A stretch of 64,000 bases of DNA from an uncultured Porphyromonadaceae bacterium (lineage in GTDB: Bacteria; Bacteroidota; Bacteroidia; Bacteroidales; Muribaculaceae). The notes under the pieces were generated by a model. The model searched no databases. It saw nothing but the letters and a program-made list of their open reading frames with translations, and was not told the DNA's origin. The DNA is taken from assembly GCA_947575235.1 (NCBI GenBank), contig CANPMT010000006.1, forward strand, positions 1 through 64,000, given 5' to 3'. Of the stretch, positions 43,357 to 51,995 are shown piece after piece (position 1 is the stretch's first letter; every line of letters starts with the position of its first letter). A program made the position numbers and the translations under genes.

Positions 43357-45270
43357 ATGAAACTTAAATGGACTTTCTTGCTGGCACTCCTTTCCGTAGG
43401 TGTGCCGCAATTATCAGCCCAATCCATATATCCCGGGCAGCATAAGGGGAAACTGGCAGTTGAGACTGCGGCACCGATGGAGGTGAGAAGTTTTGACCTA
43501 AAGGATGTGCGTCTTCTTCCGGGGAGAGTGCATGATAATCTCATGCGCGACTCTGCATGGATGGCAAAGATTGAAGTGAACCGCCTGCTTCACAGTTTCC
43601 GCAACAACGCCGGAGTGTTCGCCGGTCTTGAGGGTGGCTATGAGGCGGTGAAGAAGCTCGGAGGCTGGGAATCGCTTGACTGTGATTTGCGTGGCCATAC
43701 AACAGGGCATCTTCTTTCGGCCTACGGCCTGATGTATGCAGCCACAGGGGAGGATATCTTCAAACAGAAGGGTGACAGTCTTGTGGCTGGATTGAAAGAG
43801 GTGCAGGCTACGTTGGGGGGCGGTTACCTGAGCGCCTTCCCTGAGGAGCTGATCAACCGTAACATACGTGGAAAGAGTGTATGGGCACCCTGGTATACAC
43901 TCCACAAACTTTTCTCCGGACTTATCGACCAGTATCTGTATTCCGACAACCAGGATGCTCTGGAGGTTGTGACAAAGATGGGGGAGTGGGCTTACAATAA
44001 GCTGGCAGGACTTCCTGACGAGACTCGCCGTCTGATGCTCCGCAACGAATTCGGAGGGATGAACGAGGCCTTCTACAATCTCTACGCCGTTACAGGCGAT
44101 GAACGGTTCAAGGAGTTGGCAGCCTATTTCTATCACAACGATGTGCTCGACCCCTTGGCAGCCGGGGATGCCGACTTCGGTACGAAACATACCAACACCT
44201 TCATTCCCAAAGTGATCGGTGAGATGCGCAACTATGAGTTGACGTCAGATAACCGTAGTGGAGAGATAGCCCGGCTGTTCTGGAACGAGATGACGCGCCG
44301 CCACTCTTTTGTGACAGGATCGAGCAGTCAGAAGGAACATTACTTTGACACGGAGAAATTCTCCAGGTTCATAAACGGCTACACCGGAGAGACATGCTGC
44401 ACGTATAATATGCTGAAATTGTCGCGCCATCTTTTCTGTGAGAATGGTTCGGCCGAGGTAGCCGATTATTATGAGCGGGCATTATACAACCATATTCTTG
44501 CCCAGCAGGATCCACAATCCGGCATGGTGTGTTACTTCCTGCCGTTGCTGAGCGGAGCATATAAGGTGTACAGCACTCCGGAGCAGTCATTCTGGTGTTG
44601 TGTGGGGAGCGGCTTCGAGAGCCATGCAAAGTATGGTGAGGCCATCTACTACCATGGAGAGAATGATTTATATGTAAATCTATTCATACCCTCGGTGCTT
44701 GACTGGCGCGATAAAGGTTTCAGTCTGCGTCAGCAGACCGATTTCCCCGAGTCGGGAGTGGTAAGATTCAGGGTTGATAAATCTACAGGTGAGAATCTGA
44801 ATCTTAAATTACGTTATCCATCGTGGAGTGGCAAGCCTGTAGTGAAGGTGAATGGAAAACGGATGTCGGTCAAGAGCAACCCCTCCTCCTACATCACAAT
44901 CTCACGCAATTGGAGAGAGGGTGACGTTGTTGAGGTGGAATATCCGATGTCGTTGAGAGTCGAGACAGCGCCCGACGATCCGAGTCGCGGGGCAGTCATG
45001 TACGGTCCGGTGGTGTTGGCAGGCGATATGGGAAATGAGGGATTCAATCCATTTTCTGACCCCACTGTACGCAATGATTACTACACCTATGATTACCATA
45101 TTCCGGAGGGTCTTGACACGACTCTGAAGATTGACTCCTCCCGGCCCGGGGATAGCATCAGCAGAGATGGCAACGGACTGACGTTCCGTTCGAAAGATGG
45201 CAAGACTCTGCGACCTCTTTATGATCTGCACCGCACCCGGTATGTAGTCTACTGGAATATGACACGCTGA
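43357..45270 (+). CDS. GH127 beta-L-arabinofuranosidase-like enzyme
   Basis: 637-aa exported enzyme of the former DUF1680 family. The signal peptide ends near LSAQ. An (alpha/alpha)6 barrel (about 40-440) is followed by beta domains. The zinc/cysteine active site of GH127 is present: ETCCTYNMLKL (Glu-x-Cys ligands) and SFWCCVGSG (the Cys pair including the nucleophile). These enzymes release beta-L-arabinofuranose, for example from extensin or arabinogalactan-type side chains. It opens a small operon with a phosphoesterase and an esterase. Confidence 0.92.
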   Translation: MKLKWTFLLALLSVGVPQLSAQSIYPGQHKGKLAVETAAPMEVRSFDLKDVRLLPGRVHDNLMRDSAWMAKIEVNRLLHSFRNNAGVFAGLEGGYEAVKKLGGWESLDCDLRGHTTGHLLSAYGLMYAATGEDIFKQKGDSLVAGLKEVQATLGGGYLSAFPEELINRNIRGKSVWAPWYTLHKLFSGLIDQYLYSDNQDALEVVTKMGEWAYNKLAGLPDETRRLMLRNEFGGMNEAFYNLYAVTGDERFKELAAYFYHNDVLDPLAAGDADFGTKHTNTFIPKVIGEMRNYELTSDNRSGEIARLFWNEMTRRHSFVTGSSSQKEHYFDTEKFSRFINGYTGETCCTYNMLKLSRHLFCENGSAEVADYYERALYNHILAQQDPQSGMVCYFLPLLSGAYKVYSTPEQSFWCCVGSGFESHAKYGEAIYYHGENDLYVNLFIPSVLDWRDKGFSLRQQTDFPESGVVRFRVDKSTGENLNLKLRYPSWSGKPVVKVNGKRMSVKSNPSSYITISRNWREGDVVEVEYPMSLRVETAPDDPSRGAVMYGPVVLAGDMGNEGFNPFSDPTVRNDYYTYDYHIPEGLDTTLKIDSSRPGDSISRDGNGLTFRSKDGKTLRPLYDLHRTRYVVYWNMTR

Positions 45271-45312
45271 TTGTAGGAGCTCCCTTGTCAGGTTAGCCTC
45301 ACAAAATTGTAA

Positions 45313-45357
45313 AGTCATCGCATCTTGGATTTTCAATCTGTCCGGGATGCGGTGACT
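45313..45357 (+). terminator. hairpin after the GH127 gene
   Basis: AGTCATCGCATC (45313-45324) pairs with GATGCGGTGACT (45346-45357) with one wobble and a 21-nt loop; a T-rich stretch follows. Possible terminator, weakened by the long loop. Confidence 0.5.
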
Positions 45358-45381
45358 ATTCTATTTTAACAAAAAAAGTGT

Positions 45382-45389
45382 TAACTTTG
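45382..45389 (+). promoter_or_regulatory. -7 element of the metallophosphoesterase gene
   Basis: TAACTTTG, 33 bp before the ATG at 45423. The -33 box is not clear. Suggests the phosphoesterase-esterase pair can be transcribed apart from GH127. Confidence 0.55.
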
Positions 45390-45422
45390 CAAGTGTAACA
45401 TCTCCACTTAACAATAATCGTC

Positions 45423-46493
45423 ATGAAAAGACTTTCTTCAATACTGGTAATGGGTGCGGTGACCTTGGGAGGCTTTGCACAAAACCGTACTGACCGTCAG
45501 CAACTTGACAATCCTGAATCCTTCTCAATGATTCTGTTGGGCGATCCCCAGGGATACATCAAATATGACATCAATCAACCTCTTTTTGAACTCCAGACAG
45601 TATGGATTTCAGATAACATTGAGAATCTGAATATAAAAGCCGTGCTCTGCACAGGCGACCTCGTGGAACAGAATGAGAACCTTATCCGCAACCGAAATAT
45701 GCTCAATCAGACATCGCGCCAGATGTGGGATTCGGTCTCAAGGGCATTCGAGCGTATCGACAATAAGGTGCCTTATATCATCTCAACCGGAAATCATGAC
45801 TACGGTTACCGCAGTTCGGAGAACGGACGGACGAAATTTCCGGAGTATTTCCCCATAGAACGTAATGAGAAATGGTTTGACTGTGCCGTGGCCTTGTATC
45901 CCAACCGCAACGGGGATGAGTCGCTTGAGAATGCCGCTTTTGAATTCGATGAGCCTAACTGGGGTAAGATACTGGTGGTGTGCAATGAGTTCGCACCACG
46001 CGATGAGGTGCTTGAATGGACCGCGAATCTTATCAGAAGCGACCGCTTCAGGAATCACCGGGTAATCTACATGACACATTCATTGCTTGACGAGAGAAGT
46101 GCAGCCAGAACCGATAATGAACCGTATGCCATAACTCCGCATAACTGGGGGCAACAGGTATGGGATAAGCTTCTCCAACCTTCCGAAAATATAGTGCTTG
46201 CCATAAGCGGCCATGAAGGTGAGGTGGGTGATTTTGAGGATTCAGTGGCTTATCGGGTTGATAAGAATGAGAAGGGGGACGACGTGCATCAGATGATGTT
46301 TAACGTCCAGACTCTCGGCGGAGGCTGGGAAGGGAACGGCGGCGACGGCTGGGTGCGTATCCTGGAGTTCAAGCCTGACGGCAAGACCATCGGGGTCAAG
46401 ACGTATTCACCGCTGTTCGGCATATCGCCATCAACAAAGCATCTGGCTCACCGAACAGGGAAATGCGACCAGTTTGAAATTATACTGAAATAA
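45423..46493 (+). CDS. exported calcineurin-like metallophosphoesterase
   Basis: 356-aa exported protein (signal peptide ending LGGFAQ) of the calcineurin-like phosphoesterase superfamily. The metal-binding motifs appear in order: LLGDPQ, CTGDLVEQ, STGNHDYG, MTHSLL and ISGHEGE. The substrate is unknown; a phosphorylated sugar or phosphodiester released during glycan breakdown is possible. It is followed 12 bp later by an esterase. Confidence 0.88.
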   Translation: MKRLSSILVMGAVTLGGFAQNRTDRQQLDNPESFSMILLGDPQGYIKYDINQPLFELQTVWISDNIENLNIKAVLCTGDLVEQNENLIRNRNMLNQTSRQMWDSVSRAFERIDNKVPYIISTGNHDYGYRSSENGRTKFPEYFPIERNEKWFDCAVALYPNRNGDESLENAAFEFDEPNWGKILVVCNEFAPRDEVLEWTANLIRSDRFRNHRVIYMTHSLLDERSAARTDNEPYAITPHNWGQQVWDKLLQPSENIVLAISGHEGEVGDFEDSVAYRVDKNEKGDDVHQMMFNVQTLGGGWEGNGGDGWVRILEFKPDGKTIGVKTYSPLFGISPSTKHLAHRTGKCDQFEIILK

Positions 46494-46505
46494 AATTCTG
46501 ATAAT

Positions 46506-47297
46506 ATGGTTAAATATATCATGGTGTGGCTGGCGTTCCTGTCGGCTGTGGTTGCTTCTGCTAAATCGCTGACTGTGGAGCTTTATCCGGATTCCCTGGG
46601 TGAGGGCTCTGAATTATATGTATATCCTGCCGATAAACCAGGAGGTGTGGCGATTCTCATGTGTCCCAGTGGAGGATATGAGTGGCTCTCAATTGACAAG
46701 GAGGGTAAGGATATGGCACGATGGATGAATAGCTTGGGTATAACCTATGCCGTTGTCAAATATCGTATGCCACATGAGCGTAGCACTGTTCCTTTGGAGG
46801 ATGTCACCAAAGCCATGCGCCTGATGCGGGAGAAATCCGATGAATGGGGAGTGAGGACACTCGGTATAATGGGAGCGTCGGCTGGGGGACATCTTGCCGC
46901 CACTGCCTCCACTCATTATGAATCGGCTGCTGACCGACCGGATTTCCAGATACTGTTTTATCCTGTGATAAGCATGGACTCTGCGATTACTCATGAGGGC
47001 TCACGAGTGAATCTGCTTGGCCGTAATCCCTCGGAGGAGAAGGTTAGATATTACAGTAACGAGACTCAGGTTACTAAGGAGACTCCGAAGGCATTCATAA
47101 TGTTGGCGGCGGATGATGACATAGTGCCGGTAGCGAATACCATGCGTTATGTCAGGGCTCTGCTCGACAATAATGTGAAGGTATCGCTCCACATGTATCC
47201 TGACGGAGGCCATGGGTGGGGATTCAGCGACGGCTTCAGGTATAAACGCCAATGGACAGAGGAACTTGAGAAGTGGCTCCGTGAAGAGGTGAAGTAG
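46506..47297 (+). CDS. exported alpha/beta-hydrolase esterase
   Basis: 263-aa exported alpha/beta hydrolase of the esterase/lipase group used as carbohydrate (acetyl) esterases. The signal peptide is about 1-20. The oxyanion segment is CPSGGYEW, the nucleophile elbow is GASAGGH, the Asp is in AADDDIVP and the His in PDGGHGWG. It probably deacylates glycans handled by the same operon. It ends with TAG at 47295-47297 and converges with the AAA-ATPase gene with one base between the stops. Confidence 0.88.
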   Translation: MVKYIMVWLAFLSAVVASAKSLTVELYPDSLGEGSELYVYPADKPGGVAILMCPSGGYEWLSIDKEGKDMARWMNSLGITYAVVKYRMPHERSTVPLEDVTKAMRLMREKSDEWGVRTLGIMGASAGGHLAATASTHYESAADRPDFQILFYPVISMDSAITHEGSRVNLLGRNPSEEKVRYYSNETQVTKETPKAFIMLAADDDIVPVANTMRYVRALLDNNVKVSLHMYPDGGHGWGFSDGFRYKRQWTEELEKWLREEVK

Positions 47298-47298
47298 G

Positions 47299-48864
47299 TC
47301 AATGATTATACTCTTGGATTAACCATGAATCAAGCGTTCTGGTTTTAGAGGAGAAGTTAGCTCCTACCAGGAAAATTGAACGTGGGTCACATCCATAAGG
47401 GTCTGCATAACCTTTTTCAAATATCTGAGAAATACCTTGTTGAGGCGTGCCGTCAACTTTGAATTCGAAGATGTAAATATAACGGGTTGTCTTCAGTATC
47501 ATGTCGCAACGGCCATGTGAAGAATGACGTTCTGTCTCAACGCAATATCCAAGCATCTTAGCTACAATCGCCATCATGTTCTGGAAATGTACCTCTTTGT
47601 TCATTTCATGTTCAGATGGTGTGTCGGCTAATAAACTTTGAAACAGAATCATGAGGCTTTCTGCATTACCATTATTGATTTCCTCTGTAAAATGTCGTAA
47701 ACTGAAGTTGCCGTTTTCGACATTGCCGGGGAAGAAATATTTGGCAAGGCTCTCCCAGAATCTTAAGGAGACCTCTTTGTTTGGGAAGCCTAAGACATAC
47801 TCACGTCGGTCACGGTCATATGATTTGATTGAGAGATATCCGGCTTGATAGAGTAGCGGAACGATATCGGTGTCAATATTCGATATATCACATAGCATGC
47901 TGGCGGTTCTCCGGGCTCCATCAAGCTGACCGACATTGAAAGGATGACGAGTTATCAGTTTGAAAAGGAATGATGGCTGTCCCGTATCGAACCAATAATC
48001 GCGGAAGTCGCATTCCTCAAAAGTCTTCATCACACTGATAGGATTGTAGATATCCTCTCCTATTCGCGAGAAATGATAGCCGTCGTAGCGTTCTTTCAGC
48101 TCATGCCATATTTCGTCAGGTGTGCGTCCTTCAAAGTCAGCGAATACGTCTACAGATGAAGTGAAGTATGTGTGCATCTCCTTTTCGGTTATTCCGCATA
48201 TGGCATTGTAGTCAGGACGCAGGGAGATGTCGTCAAGATTGTTAAGTCCACTGAAAACAGAGAGGCGGCTAAATCTGGTGACACCTGTTAAGAATGAGAA
48301 CCGTAAATAGGCATCACATGATTTTATTACTGAGTAGAATGCCCGTAGCTCGTCTTGGATATCCTCCATATACCCATCCCCATTGATGTTGTCAAGTAGA
48401 GGTTTGTCGTATTCATCAATAAGGATTACAATTCTCTCGCCGGTGAGCTTGTAGACACTGTGTATCAGACGGGTAAATCGCTGCGATATACTACCATCGG
48501 AAGATATCTGATATTGTTCTTCCATGCGTAGCAATATGTTTGAGATATGATCAATCATCCGCTGTGGATGGTTGAAATTTTCACCGCTTAAATCGAAGTG
48601 GAGCACCGGGTGGCGCCTCCATTCCGATTCAAGATTTTCGATGAGCAGACCCTTGAACAACTCCTTTTGACCCTTGAAATAGGCTTCAATGGTGGATGTC
48701 AGCAAACTCTTCCCAAAACGTCTGGGACGACTGAGAAATACACAGTTATGACTGTTGGCAAGATGATAAACCAAGTCTGTCTTGTCAACGTAGAGGTAAT
48801 TCCCCTCGCGGATTTTAGCGAATGACTGAATATCGACCGGATATTTCGCGGGCATCTGATACAT
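47299..48864 (-). CDS. AAA-ATPase-like/PD-(D/E)XK nuclease-like protein
   Basis: 521-aa protein with an N-terminal AAA-ATPase-like domain (about 1-260; Walker A SRPRRFGKSLLTST, Walker B IVILIDEYDKPLL) and a C-terminal PD-(D/E)XK-type domain (about 430-510; HGRCDMIL...YIFEFKVDGTPQQG). This pairing is very common and often multicopy in Bacteroidales; its role is unknown, with mobile-element or defence links suspected. The ATG at 48864 is chosen because the promoter -7 box (48892-48899) overlaps an upstream TTG start in the same frame, which could not be in the transcript. Confidence 0.9.
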   Translation of the reverse strand: MYQMPAKYPVDIQSFAKIREGNYLYVDKTDLVYHLANSHNCVFLSRPRRFGKSLLTSTIEAYFKGQKELFKGLLIENLESEWRRHPVLHFDLSGENFNHPQRMIDHISNILLRMEEQYQISSDGSISQRFTRLIHSVYKLTGERIVILIDEYDKPLLDNINGDGYMEDIQDELRAFYSVIKSCDAYLRFSFLTGVTRFSRLSVFSGLNNLDDISLRPDYNAICGITEKEMHTYFTSSVDVFADFEGRTPDEIWHELKERYDGYHFSRIGEDIYNPISVMKTFEECDFRDYWFDTGQPSFLFKLITRHPFNVGQLDGARRTASMLCDISNIDTDIVPLLYQAGYLSIKSYDRDRREYVLGFPNKEVSLRFWESLAKYFFPGNVENGNFSLRHFTEEINNGNAESLMILFQSLLADTPSEHEMNKEVHFQNMMAIVAKMLGYCVETERHSSHGRCDMILKTTRYIYIFEFKVDGTPQQGISQIFEKGYADPYGCDPRSIFLVGANFSSKTRTLDSWLIQEYNH

Positions 48865-48891
48865 AATGGGAAAGCGTTGTTGATGATAATG

Positions 48892-48922
48892 CAAAATTAA
48901 TGAAACTGCTTAATATTAGCAA
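48892..48922 (-). promoter_or_regulatory. promoter of the AAA-ATPase gene
   Basis: On the minus strand: TTG (48922-48920), 20 bp, TAATTTTG (48899-48892). Full consensus match; predicted start near 48885, leader about 20 nt. Confidence 0.75.
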
Positions 48923-48985
48923 TAAAAACATATATAAATATATATGTCTAAAAATATTCGCATATGAAAGTTTATTGATATATAT

Positions 48986-49034
48986 AATTGAAACAGAGGC
49001 TGTCTCTTAAAAGAGGACGGCCTCTGTTTCAATT
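48986..49034. terminator. bidirectional terminator after the flippase-like gene
   Basis: AATTGAAACAGAGGC (48986-49000) pairs perfectly with 49020-49034; pairing continues through GTC/GAC and CTT/AAG with single mismatches. It ends the minus-strand flippase-like gene (stop at 49065). Confidence 0.75.
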
Positions 49035-49064
49035 CGAAAGTAGGTCAATGAGTAAATGTTGACT

Positions 49065-50183
49065 TCAGTCGGTGGTTATTGAGCTGCCGGAGGGGACCGG
49101 GTGCTTGCGGCCGGTGACCGAGATGTAGCCGGCCGAGAAGAGACCTAAGGCTATGAGCATCATCGACTGGAAACTCCACACCACGAGCGAGTAGGCGGTG
49201 CCTTCGGTGTTGGTGCAGCCGAAGAGTGTGAGGGCGAACATAACAGCGAGATTCCACGGACCGAGACCGCCGTTGGATGGAATGGCCATGGAGCAGGAGC
49301 CGAACACGAAGACAACCAGACCGGGACGGAACCCGAGCGCCATGCCGGGGTCTTCGATCAGACGGCGCGTGAAGGGGAATGCCTGGAAGCAGACATACGT
49401 CTCGAAGAAATAGCAGGTCCAGATGGCCGCTGTCAGTATCAGATAAAGCCACCATTTCTTCATGGTGAATATCACCTTGAAACCGCTCCACATATTCTGT
49501 AGGTTCTGGTCGAGCGCACGCACCCATTTATATTCCTTGAGATAGTGGCATACGAACCAGAGACCGCCTATCCCCACACCGAGGCAGATCCATAGCCATG
49601 CACTCCTGACAGCCTCATCGACATCGCGGCCGAATGAATATTTCGTGATGAAAGCCTCTATTTCAGGATGGGCCACAATCAGTGCCACAACAAGCAGGAT
49701 TATCACTACCACAAGGTCGGAGCCACGGTCGCCTACGTCGGTGCCGATCACAGTTGAGAGTTTGGCCTTCTCCCGTCGGCTCACGAAGACGCAACGCCAG
49801 GCCTCGCCAAGCTGCGGGAACACCAGATTGAGGGCATACGCACCCCATATGGTGACCCACTCGCACACCACAGGCATTCTCTGTACGCCTGCCGCACGCA
49901 GCTGGAGCCCCCAGCGCACGCCGCGGATCATGTGCGACACCATGGTGATAAGCATCATCACCGCTATCCAGAAGAAATCGACCCCCTCATGGATAGTGGT
50001 CATGACATCGTTGAAATTCACTTTCTTGAAAAGCCATATTATAAGCCCCACCGATATCCCTATCGGTACGACATAGCGCAGGCCGGTGCCTATATATTTC
50101 TTGATCTCCTCTCCGGTGGCATGTTCGGCGGGGTGCTGCGTGGTTGTGCCGGATGGAGTGGTATTTGTGGAAGTATCAGTCAT
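49065..50183 (-). CDS. flippase-like/LPG synthase TM-family membrane protein
   Basis: 372-aa polytopic inner-membrane protein of the lysylphosphatidylglycerol-synthase transmembrane/UPF0104 family, with about eight helices. Conserved features include GVRWGLQLRAAG, LNLVFPQLGEAWR, the acidic/Arg pair around TDVGDRGSDL, and SNGGLGPWNLAVMF. There is no C-terminal synthase domain, so it is more likely a lipid or isoprenoid-glycan flippase than an aminoacyl transferase. The N-terminal 30 residues are Thr/Ser/Pro-rich and cytosolic. Monocistronic. Confidence 0.87.
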   Translation of the reverse strand: MTDTSTNTTPSGTTTQHPAEHATGEEIKKYIGTGLRYVVPIGISVGLIIWLFKKVNFNDVMTTIHEGVDFFWIAVMMLITMVSHMIRGVRWGLQLRAAGVQRMPVVCEWVTIWGAYALNLVFPQLGEAWRCVFVSRREKAKLSTVIGTDVGDRGSDLVVVIILLVVALIVAHPEIEAFITKYSFGRDVDEAVRSAWLWICLGVGIGGLWFVCHYLKEYKWVRALDQNLQNMWSGFKVIFTMKKWWLYLILTAAIWTCYFFETYVCFQAFPFTRRLIEDPGMALGFRPGLVVFVFGSCSMAIPSNGGLGPWNLAVMFALTLFGCTNTEGTAYSLVVWSFQSMMLIALGLFSAGYISVTGRKHPVPSGSSITTD

Positions 50184-50431
50184 AGCGTTGTATTTTATTT
50201 TTGGATTATCGGCCGGAGCTGCCGGCCCCTTATCCCTATAACAAAAAGAGCGGGCGGAACGTTTGCTCCCAAACCCGACCGGGTGTTATATAATATGATG
50301 TTTTTCAGTCTTAGACTTGTGGGAATCAATTATAATGGTTAAATTCGCGCATCAAACCCCGTCGTTCAACTCCGGCAGGGGTAAGTACCCATGAAATAAT
50401 TAAGTCGTTTCATACTAATTTAGATTTCGAT

Positions 50432-51919
50432 ATGAAATTTCCGATTTTAACACCTCAGGAAGCCGCCGAATATTTCCATGACGGCGATAATGTGGGTTTC
50501 TCAGGCTTTACCGCTCCCGGATCCCCTAAAGTTGTGCCCGGTGCTATCGCAGAGAAGGCAGAACGTCTGCACGCTGAGGGAAAACCTTTAAAAATCAATA
50601 TCTTCTCCGGAGCCTCAACCTCCGACCGTTGCGACGGTGTCCTGGCCCGTGCAAATGCCATAGGCATCCGCACCCCCTATCAGAACCTTCCCGACCTGCG
50701 CAAGCGCATCAACGCGCATGACTGTCATTACTTCGACCTCCACCTCTCGGAGCTGGCCCAGAAATTCCGCTATGGCTTCTATGGCGATCTCGACGTTGCC
50801 ATAATCGAGGTGAGCGACATCCAGGATGACGGCACCGTTGTTGTGGGTCTTGGCGTAGGCAACGTTCCCACATATGCCCAGAGAGCCAAGAAGATTATTC
50901 TTGAGCTCAACGAGAAGATCCATCACAAGCTTTACGGCCTCCACGACATATATCTGCCCCTTGATCCCCCCAACCGTGGCGAGATTCCTGTATTCAAGCC
51001 CAGCGACCATATCGGCACCCCCACTCTCAAGCTTGATCCCGAGAAGATAGTGGGCGTAGTGATGAGCGATTCTCTTGATGGTGTGCATGCCTTCACCACT
51101 CCTGATGACGTCACCAACCATATCGGTGCCAACGTATGCCACTTCCTTATCAGCGAGATGAAGGCCGGGCGCATACCGAGTTCGTTCCTCCCCATCCAGA
51201 GTGGTGTGGGCAATGTGGCCAACGCGGTACTCTACGGTCTGGCCGATGCCAAGGAGATTCCCGATTTCGAGATGTACACCGAGGTAATCCAGGATGCCGT
51301 GATCGACCTCATGAAGCGTGGCCGTTGCAAATATGGTTCCACCAGCTCGCTCACCGTATCCAATGAGGTGGAGCAGGATGTGATTGACAATATCGACTTC
51401 TTCAAGCAGAAAGTTGTGATCCGTCCGGTTGAGATCTCTAACAATCCTGAGGTAATACGCCGTCTCGGCATCATTGCCATGAACACAGCCCTTGAGGCCG
51501 ACATCTTCGGCAACGTCAACTCGACACATGTCACCGGCACAAAGATGATGAACGGTATCGGTGGTTCAGGCGACTTCGCGCGTAATGCTTACATCTCGAT
51601 CTTCTCCTGCCCGTCAATCACGAAGGAGGGTAAGATCTCGAACATCGTGCCGATGGTTTCCCACCTCGACCATTCGGAGCATTCTGTGGATATCCTCGTT
51701 ACCGACCAGGGTATAGCCGATCTCCGTGGCAAGGATCCCATCCAGCGCGCTCATGAGATTATCAACAACTGCGCACACCCCATGTATCGTCCGCTTCTCA
51801 ACGAGTATCTCAAGCTCGGCGGTCCGCAGGGTGGACAGACTCCGCATACACTCAACGCATCGCTCGCTTTCCATACAGCCTTCCTGGCCACAGGCGATAT
51901 GCGCAATGTGACTTTCTGA
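50432..51919 (+). CDS. acetyl-CoA hydrolase/transferase (succinate:acetate CoA-transferase type)
   Basis: 495-aa class I CoA-transferase that moves CoA between acetate and succinate (or propionate) in fermentation. The N-terminal half (about 1-220) starts LTPQEAAEYFHDGDNVGFSG. The catalytic glutamate is E284 in FEMYTEVIQDAV. The C-terminal signature is NGIGGSGDFARNAYISIF. This fits acetate/succinate/propionate production typical of Bacteroidales. Monocistronic, with a perfect terminator. Confidence 0.94.
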   Translation: MKFPILTPQEAAEYFHDGDNVGFSGFTAPGSPKVVPGAIAEKAERLHAEGKPLKINIFSGASTSDRCDGVLARANAIGIRTPYQNLPDLRKRINAHDCHYFDLHLSELAQKFRYGFYGDLDVAIIEVSDIQDDGTVVVGLGVGNVPTYAQRAKKIILELNEKIHHKLYGLHDIYLPLDPPNRGEIPVFKPSDHIGTPTLKLDPEKIVGVVMSDSLDGVHAFTTPDDVTNHIGANVCHFLISEMKAGRIPSSFLPIQSGVGNVANAVLYGLADAKEIPDFEMYTEVIQDAVIDLMKRGRCKYGSTSSLTVSNEVEQDVIDNIDFFKQKVVIRPVEISNNPEVIRRLGIIAMNTALEADIFGNVNSTHVTGTKMMNGIGGSGDFARNAYISIFSCPSITKEGKISNIVPMVSHLDHSEHSVDILVTDQGIADLRGKDPIQRAHEIINNCAHPMYRPLLNEYLKLGGPQGGQTPHTLNASLAFHTAFLATGDMRNVTF

Positions 51920-51929
51920 TAACCAACGC

Positions 51930-51976
51930 TATAAAAAATCTCCCCATGACACCGTGTCATGGGGAGATTTTTTATA
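51930..51976. terminator. perfect 22-bp bidirectional terminator
   Basis: Arms 51930-51951 and 51955-51976, CCG loop, with A6/T6 tracts at the base. Serves the convergent CoA-transferase and PurF-like genes. Confidence 0.93.
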
Positions 51977-51995
51977 CCATCGGTTGGACTTCTTC

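Noticed and set aside
48865-48894. Upstream TTG start for the AAA-ATPase gene
   Set aside because: It lies upstream of the transcription start predicted from the consensus promoter at 48892-48922.
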